Below are positions 18,967-25,150 of a DNA stretch of 25,150 nucleotides, in pieces. The translations under genes were made by a program, and so were the position numbers. Under the pieces are notes generated by a model. The model did no database searches. It was not told the DNA's origin and saw only the letters and a program-made list of their open reading frames with translations. The DNA is from Paramacrobiotus richtersi (lineage: Eukaryota > Tardigrada > Eutardigrada > Parachela > Macrobiotidae). Positions within the stretch are counted from its first letter, which is position 1, and every line of letters begins with the position of its first letter. The stretch lies in assembly GCA_034698045.1 (NCBI GenBank), contig JAQGAU010000658.1, positions 1-25,150 of the forward strand. The letters run 5' to 3'.

Positions 18967-19997
18967 ACACGAGCTAATTAACGGTACTGGAGGATATCGT
19001 AATCCAGGTTGACGTCACGGTCAAAATTAACGTAATATTTTCAAGTGAAGATATTCACATTAAAATGTAAGTATACGTAGCGACAGCCATCCATCTTCAC
19101 CCAGAAAACGTTATTATTGCATATTAAATTAAACTGCCATATTTTTGTCTTTAGTGGCTGTCATATCACTTTAGATAACGATACCAAAGGTCACAATTAG
19201 GTGTGGTGTATAATTGGCATGTTCATCGTGTTAAAAACGATATCTTTTCGGTGCATACAGTATGTGACGCCGTGCGCTGGCAGTATTTGGCAGTATTTGA
19301 CGAAGCGCCACCCCTATCCTCTTTCCCTTCCTTATTGAAATGGTGCTGATATGTCTGGAGTGTTTTTTAGCATGTGGCGGGGTGTGGGAATGGCTTCTAC
19401 GACGCCGACTCCGGCATACATGGCTAGCAAAGGTCACACGAAAAATCCACTGAATCGTGTGGACTACGAAATTGTTTCCATATTGTAAAATGTAAATGAA
19501 AAACATGCTCCACTACATAATTTTACCGTTCCGATTCTGTTTATAAAGTGAGCTTGACATCATCGAGACTGGATCTCCCATTCTAATCTGCCTTTAATTA
19601 TAAATTAGATATACTTTCCAAGTATGTAGTTTAATTACACGAGTTAAAAATCTTAATTAAAATTTCCTTGCGTTCGTAAATTAAGTTTGCGTGCTTGAAC
19701 AAATCGCTGGAACTTTGACAATGTTCAACATTATATATTTTTTATGTTGTTAATTTGAACCGCTTAACAGTAAAGACTGGCCATAGTAACCGTCACTGAG
19801 CTTCCATAACATGAAACAAAAACAGCCTGATCCGACAAGGTCACGGGCAGCTATCGTGCATTAAAAATGCTATAACCTGCCCGTTTATTTTAAAAATTGC
19901 GATGTAGTATGTATGTAGTACATCAGTAGAACCCAAAAACATGAAGTAATTCAGTCACGTTAGTTTTACTGCAATAATTAATTACTCTCCCTGTAAA
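18967..19997. other. Upstream block of array unit C
   Basis: From about 19040 this is homologous to 3940-4986 before NYN-A, including GACAGCCAT.CAT.TTCACCC and the GTGGCGGGGT segment. The final ~300 bp is the NYN upstream region common to all units. A short minus-strand peptide frame (M.AGVGVVE.IP.PRHM, about 19421-19371 and 4355-4305) is shared by units A and C, but there is no other sign of a gene. Confidence 0.5.
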
Positions 19998-21164
19998 ATG
20001 TCAGCTGCTGGTCATACTACTTCCGTTGCCGTTGTGGATGCCGGTATTTTCTGGGATATCGAAAACATCCCGATTCATTGCGCCCGGGCCGATGAAGAAG
20101 CCAGAGATGCGGTGAACGGGATGCAGAAGCTGGTCACAACTGACCATTTTCACGATGAACACCATGATCGCCAAGAGAAGACCATACGAAAGTTCGTCAT
20201 TGTAGCCCGCATGCCCGGTCGGATAGAACCGACGCCGCAACATTGTAAGGATCGTTTAATAGCAAATGGGGTCAGTATTACCGGTGCAGAGGAAGTGGTT
20301 AAACTACAAATGGTTAAAAGTTATGCATTTTCAAAGTTATCAATGTGTGACTTGACCTAACATAGCGATTTATGAGCGATTTAGCGATTTATTTAGGCAA
20401 TGTTGCAATCTTCGGATCACCCATCGACCGCTATGTTAAATCAAGTCACACAATGATAACTGAAAATTCATGACCTTCAACCATTTGTAGTGGCTGAAAA
20501 ATAAAAAAATGCTGTGCGCTCCTTTCATTTAGGAGAATTTATTGACGTAGCTCCCATGTCTGTGCGAATATGCCCCGAGAAAATGCTTACTTGTTAGCAT
20601 ATCGCACTTTAGCAAACCTGACATAACGTAACGCTGTTTCTCTTGATCAGCCTGTAGATTAACTATTACCCTACATTTCCAATTATCTGCCTTTAGGTCG
20701 AACTCATCGATCTGCCATTTTCTGATGACAGAGATTATTGCGATAAAGAGATTATTCGAGTAGCGGACATATACGCCAAAGACTATAAGGGAAGAAACTC
20801 CGAAATCGTCATATATCTAATGACTGCTGATAAGGAGATTATACATAGCGTTAATTCCATCCCTGTACAATTTGACCTTATCGTTGTCATCTTGAGAGGT
20901 AGACAGAAACCAGCAAACGTAACTGGCCAAGTCCGTAATATACGGAAGAACAACGCAGCCACAGGACGTCGCATACAGATTTACTTTTACGAAGAGGTCA
21001 TCAGAGCTGGCAGAGGGAGCAGCAACGATTATCCTGTCAATGCCGAGGGTGTCTTGGGCATCGAGCCCACCGTCAACGCCAATACAAAAAGGACCAGACG
21101 TTCACGTACGGGAAGTACCAGTGCGGAACTGGATGAAAATCATCTTGATATGCTTTTTCGGTAG
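19998..21164 (+). CDS. NYN-domain (PIN-like) ribonuclease, copy C
   Basis: Exons 19998-20285 and 20697-21164 give 251 residues in a continuous frame. As in copy A, the in-phase donor is GC (ACCGGT|GCAGAG); a GT alternative two codons downstream (GAGGAA|GTGGTT) is also phase 0. IFWDIEN at residues 17-23 supplies the first catalytic Asp, and YCDKEII the second acidic region. The third motif differs: LMTADKEII instead of LMTGDHGII, keeping the Asp but losing the Gly. The region after it has also changed (QKPANVTGQVRNIRK against RDLANVTGHCRNIRT in copy B). Together these suggest altered specificity or relaxed constraint. The last 60 residues (YFYEEVIRAG..., LDMLFR) match the other copies closely. 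A foldback element occupies the intron. F-box C follows about 1.1 kb downstream in the same orientation. Confidence 0.7.
20303..20491. mobile_element. Foldback/MITE-like element in the NYN-C intron
   Basis: Arms 20303-20367 and 20429-20491 are imperfect inverted repeats: ACTACAAATGGTT...AACCATTTGTAGT at the tips, TGTGTGACTTGA with TCAAGTCACACA, and CTAACATAGCG with CGCTATGTTAA inside. The ~60 bp loop contains tandem AGCGATTTA units. If the ends are CAAATGG/CCATTTG the element is flanked by TA on both sides. It is too short to code for a transposase, and absent from NYN-A and NYN-B. Confidence 0.75.
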
Positions 21165-22247
21165 GTATAAATGATGGGGCGCTAATGCGCGCGTACCAAT
21201 TCATGTATGCAGCATCTGTTTTGGGTACTTTACCTGCATGTTCCAAGGTAATGATTTTGGTTGTTTTTCGATGTTCGGACTGTTAATGTGCTTTAGTATT
21301 CTCGGCGCGCTGGACTTGTGTATTGCTACGGCTTTTGTTAGTAAAGCGGTTTTAATTCATGTGTGTATTCTCCAGAGCCAATACGCTGGTATACTTGCAC
21401 GTTACCTGCTGTAATGTCGCATTGCTGATTTGCGCCCCAAAATACGTCAGTGTCCTGTTTTATTCGCGATTCTCTTACATATTGTATACAGTGACTTGCC
21501 TGAGAGGTTATGAGAAAGAGACGGTTATCACAAGAAACGGAAGAAACCAAACAGCTAAAATTAACGTGTGTACTGAGCATGACAGAAATGTGTATAAAAC
21601 GCGTGAGGTGCAATTCTACCGTGCGGAGGTGCTTTAGAAATTCGCACGTGAACAAGATGTGAAAAATCATGCCCACAGAAATGTTCCCGTTTTGGGCTGC
21701 AAAACACACGGCTCGTCAACATTTCCTAGACTTAGCTATCTTCACTACGAAAACTGGAGAAGGGAGGTTATTTGTACAAACAGGGTAGATGTTCTTGTGA
21801 CCTTTGGGGACGCCTTGCACGATAATGTGACTGTGGATATCAAAAGTGCATGCATATACCTGAGGAGAAACGCGTGGCACACTTATCATGTGTGCTGATT
21901 ACACCGGGGATTCATCCTGTCCAAAGCATAAAGAAACATTGGTATCAAAGGCGCCCTAATTGCCCAGTTTCGAAACAATAGACTCTTCTGCTTGGCCGAT
22001 CCAGCAAAGACACTGCCTCGCGAATTCTCCGCTTCTGATAGTGGTACCTGCTTGAAAGACTGTCTCGGTCCCATTTAGTTGGTAATTATAGTGATGTTAG
22101 TTTACGCAAAGTTTCGATGTACATACGTATACAGATGTAGCATCCCCTGTTGTAAGCTGACCATAATATTTCGCCATATCATTACACTGTGTTGGCCGTT
22201 TGCATTGCACTATTCGAAAAAGTGCTTTGTGCCATCTTTTAATCAGA
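21165..22247. other. NYN-C 3' region and F-box C leader
   Basis: It begins like 6237-6430 (GGGGCGCTAATGCGCGCGT, GCAGCATCTGTTTTGGGTAC) but has AGTAAA where units A and B have AATAAA. Later parts match both the leader of the type 1 remnants (TCTGATA.TGGTACC) and that of the type 2 genes (GCCCAGTTTCGAAACAAT). Open frames here are short and unsupported. Confidence 0.45.
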
Positions 22248-23883
22248 ATGTCCGCAGTAAACACTGCTGTAGATTTTCCGTGCAACAGCGAATTTATGAT
22301 ATTTCATGTCGAGGCCGAGCTCATAGCAGAGATTTGCAGTTATTTAGGAGTCCGCGATCAGCAGAGTATGAAAAGGTACGTAGACAAAAGGATAATCGCT
22401 TCAGTCATATTCCAAGAATGAAGCGGGCAGCTGCCCATAATTGTGGTTTTGCATCACAAGAGCAGCCAAAGCAGCTAAATATTCAAACAAAAAGTTTGCT
22501 CTGTAGCTATAACATTGCCGCTACATGATCTCCCAATTTAAACGCTTCACATAAAACTTTAAACAGCTTGCGGTTAAACTTTAGAAGTGAGGAGTAAACC
22601 GATCATCTGTATCATTATTTTGACTGTGAGCTAAACGTCGAGTATTTGAGATCTTTGGAAAGGTGACATTTACAGATCCGCGCTAAGCGCACTTACACAA
22701 AGAATTTGTGCGTAGAATATGTATTAATGGAATTGTTCGACATGGCATAAATTCTGATTTCCCTTAAAATGTCGCTTGAAAATTGAAATCACGTGCGGTA
22801 TAGATTGCTGAATGAAGTACCAAAAGTGGTTGAAGTACGATGGTCGCCACGTTCGTAGTCGCCATGTTTTGCAACAACACAACTGGAATAAGCGGTCGTT
22901 CGAAGAAACCTACAGCGGCTCTGGGTTCAGAGAAGAGTTTAAAACATACTGATCTTACAGATCTTGCTTACCCTTAGATATCAAACCAGCAGTTTATGTA
23001 ACTGCAAATCTTTTTCTGTTTTCAGGGTATGCAAATGGTGGAGAATGAATATGTCGGAAACCTACTTGTCCAGAGTGGTCGACATGGACGACGTCAGGAT
23101 GTTTAACCAATCCGAACATCTTCTGGAACAAGCGTTGAATAAACATGTACAAAAGAACACCAAGATTCTCGTCCTGCGATTCATCCATTTCAAGTTCAAG
23201 GCAACCAAGTTCGGCATTATTGCGAGAGTTATCAAGCAGAAACATGCCGACCTCATACAGTTGATTCTCAAGGACTGTCAGGTGGAGAAGGAGTTTGCGG
23301 CGGCGGCCTACTGGTGGCTAGAACCGCAACGTTTCACTGATCACATGCTGCACGGTTTAATCTTTGCTACAAGAAAACTAATTCTGGAGAATTACACCGT
23401 ACGCAACGCACTCAACTGTGCTGTTCTGACGTGGATGACCCCTGTAATGCCTGGCCTAATCCCTATATCATCCCGGCATAATTTCTGCAAAGAACTCCCG
23501 ATTGTTCTCACCCGGCTGGAACTGGACTGCAGCAAGCCATTTCATCAACATTATCATACCTTCATTACGGCGTTAGAATCACGCTGTCCCGAAGTGTGCC
23601 CAAAGGTTCGGAATGAAGTTGTACTCCTGTACAACTCCTGGATCCATTGCGAGGCAGAAAAATACCAATGGCGGTCATTGAGAAATCTCGTCAAACTGTA
23701 ATATCAGGATATCGTGTATCGTCGCCCTTTGACCTTGACATATTTGACCTTTTTAGGTTGGACGAAGGGGTGCCTGTCCGTTCGTACAATGATGACGATT
23801 TGGACATACCAGCGCTGCGACGGCTGGACCCATTGACCTTTAAGAAACTTACCATTGAAGCCCTGTATCGCTTGTACTTCTAA
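22248..23883 (+). CDS. F-box protein, type 1, copy C
   Basis: Exons 22248-22375, 23026-23697 and 23757-23883 give 308 residues. Junctions are AAAAG|GTACGT, TTTTCAG|GG, AAACT|GTAATA and TTTTTAG|GT, all phase 2; the last intron is only 59 bp. The F-box spans about residues 17-60 (FMIFHVEAELIAEICSYLGV, then RVCKWWRMN). The central region is the copy most diverged from A and B (YLSRVVDMDDV, YWWLEPQRFTDHML, NALNCAVLTWMT). The tail reads LDPLTFKKLTIEALYRLYF, the form shared with the solitary exons at 6993 and 15091. No disabling change was found. By family it should link a substrate to Skp1-Cul1; the substrate is unknown. It is the last gene of the array, converging on UBR4. Confidence 0.7.
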
Positions 23884-24526
23884 TCTGACTGTCGTTGACA
23901 GTATATCATGGATTGGGGTTATTGTGATTATTTTGTACTGTACATCGCCTGTTGCATTACACACGACAAGGAGGATTGGTAATTCGGTACAATTAAGAGA
24001 TACTACGATTTCATTTACAAGTTAGTTTCGTGCAGTGTTTTCAGTGATGTTTCATATACTTATGACCATTGACCAGTTGTGTATCAAATGAATCGGACTG
24101 CCACACTGAACTTGTCCGAGTACCAGAGGGCTCTCGTTTTTCGACAGACGACCTATCGCGCTGAAGTTGTAACCAACAATAATCAGTAAGTCCCGATAAC
24201 AGTTATAACATTTTATTATGCTTTGAGTAAAAGGAAAAGCTGTCATGAAATTTGATTACAAAATACCCCTGTATACAAATGACTGGTTAGGGAACATCAA
24301 GTAAAAGTACAGGGATCGCAAGAAAACAGATGACCACCGTTTGATTCCAATACGCAGAACCGTCGCAAAATAACACAGCAATATCGAACTACGAACACGA
24401 TTGTCAACAATCCCCGCAAATTCGCAAAATGTAAACATTGAATGACCGATTTCCATCGGACACCGATCGTACAGTAACCCCATCGTCGCGGACCATCTTC
24501 CTTCGAAACCGGTAGAACGCGCGGAT
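23884..24526. other. Intergenic region between F-box C and UBR4
   Basis: AATAAA on the minus strand at 24212-24217 is a likely poly(A) signal for UBR4. On the plus strand a possible orphan first exon runs from ATG at 24088 (MNRTATLNLSEYQRALVF...) to a strong donor CA|GTAAGT near 24185, with no partner exon seen. Confidence 0.4.
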
Positions 24527-25150
24527 TTACGTCGCTTCTGGTGGCGCAAACGCCGACACGATAAACGCATGGGGATCCGTCACCACATCCAACAAATGGA
24601 GTATATCCATCACCTCCGCCACGGATGTCGCCGACAGCAGTTCCTCCTCATACACCCGCAACACCCCCTCACATCCCTCCATCAACGCCACATCCCCATT
24701 CCTCACGAACGTCGCCAACGTCTCCGTCCATTCCCCCTCACTGGGCACGGCCGCCAGCATCTTGGCGTACACCAAATCAATCAACCCAAACAACACCAAT
24801 CCACCCTTGTACACCGAGTACTCCTGCGGGTCGTTGCTGACAATACCCCGCTTTTCATGACAATACACCAGTAACCGCTGGAGAATGGTCAGGCGGTCTT
24901 GGATCCACTGTTTACGCTCGTATAACAGCATGTAGAGGACGGCGTAGTACACCGGGGAGTCGGCCACATGGCAGCTGGCGCGCCAGTTGGATGGGCGTGT
25001 TTTGAGGAAGTTTTGCAGCGCGGTGCGTTCCTTTTGCACGGCGCGTTCCCGGGTCATGACGTAGAGGGCCGTGTGGAGGGTGTAGGGGATTAGACGCATG
25101 TTGGAGTCCCGGCCGCCGCCTTTGCTGTACTCGCTGAAGGAGCGCTCCTC
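24527..25150 (-). CDS. UBR4: E3 ubiquitin-protein ligase UBR4, C-terminal end (5' part outside window)
   Basis: The minus-strand frame is open from the window edge to TAA at 24527-24529, 207 codons, with no need for the internal Met at 25099 as a start: the 17 codons before it (EERSFSEYSKGGG...) are also open. I recognise the extreme C-terminus of UBR4 (Drosophila purity of essence/pushover) by IPYTLHTALYVM, VYYAVLYMLLYERKQWIQDR, EYSVYKGGLVLFGLIDLVY and the Leu-rich end. UBR4 is a giant (about 5000-residue) calmodulin-binding N-recognin acting in protein turnover. Only the tail is here, lacking the UBR box. The exon is much richer in G+C than the array, as expected of an old single-copy gene. 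It is convergent with F-box C. Confidence in the family is good; it was not tested by search. Confidence 0.8.
   Translation of the reverse strand, partial: EERSFSEYSKGGGRDSNMRLIPYTLHTALYVMTRERAVQKERTALQNFLKTRPSNWRASCHVADSPVYYAVLYMLLYERKQWIQDRLTILQRLLVYCHEKRGIVSNDPQEYSVYKGGLVLFGLIDLVYAKMLAAVPSEGEWTETLATFVRNGDVALMEGCEGVLRVYEEELLSATSVAEVMDILHLLDVVTDPHAFIVSAFAPPEAT

Noticed and set aside
24569-24874. Plus-strand His/Pro-rich open frames near the right edge
   Set aside because: They are antisense to the UBR4 exon, whose GC-rich codons keep the other strand open.
1-25150. CRISPR arrays, rRNA, tRNA, bacterial operons
   Set aside because: No regularly spaced repeats, no conserved RNA gene blocks, and the gene structure is clearly spliced eukaryotic.

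Overview
The window is eukaryotic and most likely from a small-genome invertebrate animal. Genes are split by GT-AG introns, some only 59-64 bp long, with AATAAA poly(A) signals and Kozak-type starts. There are no bacterial operons, Shine-Dalgarno sites or tRNA/rRNA genes. The right edge holds the end of a UBR4-type ubiquitin ligase, a deeply conserved gene, in GC-rich sequence; the rest is AT-rich. Species and phylum cannot be fixed from the sequence; a panarthropod such as a tardigrade or arthropod is only a guess.

Layout. (1) 1-2151: 3' two exons of a Mutator-like transposase gene, with a ~178 bp direct repeat in its intron and again just downstream. (2) 2524-3304: a small unrecognised minus-strand gene with three or four exons and a TATA box. 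(3) About 3940-23883: a tandem array of a gene module, NYN-domain (PIN-like) ribonuclease gene followed by F-box genes, in three units. Unit A: NYN-A (4987-6236), an F-box last-exon remnant (6993-7131), F-box A (9939-11962). Unit B: NYN-B (13251-14370, frameshifted), remnant (15091-15234), F-box B (16649-18361, frameshifted). Unit C: NYN-C (19998-21164) and F-box C (22248-23883), both intact. (4) 24527-25150: UBR4 C-terminus on the minus strand, running off the window.

The copies explain one another. Comparison of units shows an ancestral order NYN - F-box type 1 (tail ...YRLYF) - F-box type 2 (tail ...HRTYF). Type 1 survives whole only in unit C, and in units A and B only its last exon remains; type 2 is present in A and B. 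The same comparison exposes a 1353 bp TA-flanked inverted-repeat transposon in unit A (empty site in unit B), a ~189 bp foldback element in the NYN-C intron, a hairpin insertion that breaks NYN-B, and a TAAG duplication that breaks F-box B. Relics of an acyltransferase C-terminus (DGAT2/MOGAT-like) and of an unidentified minus-strand reading frame were carried along with the units.

The candidate system is the repeated pairing of a predicted RNase with a predicted substrate adaptor of an SCF ubiquitin ligase. That pairing is visible in the sequence; any functional link between the two is inference.
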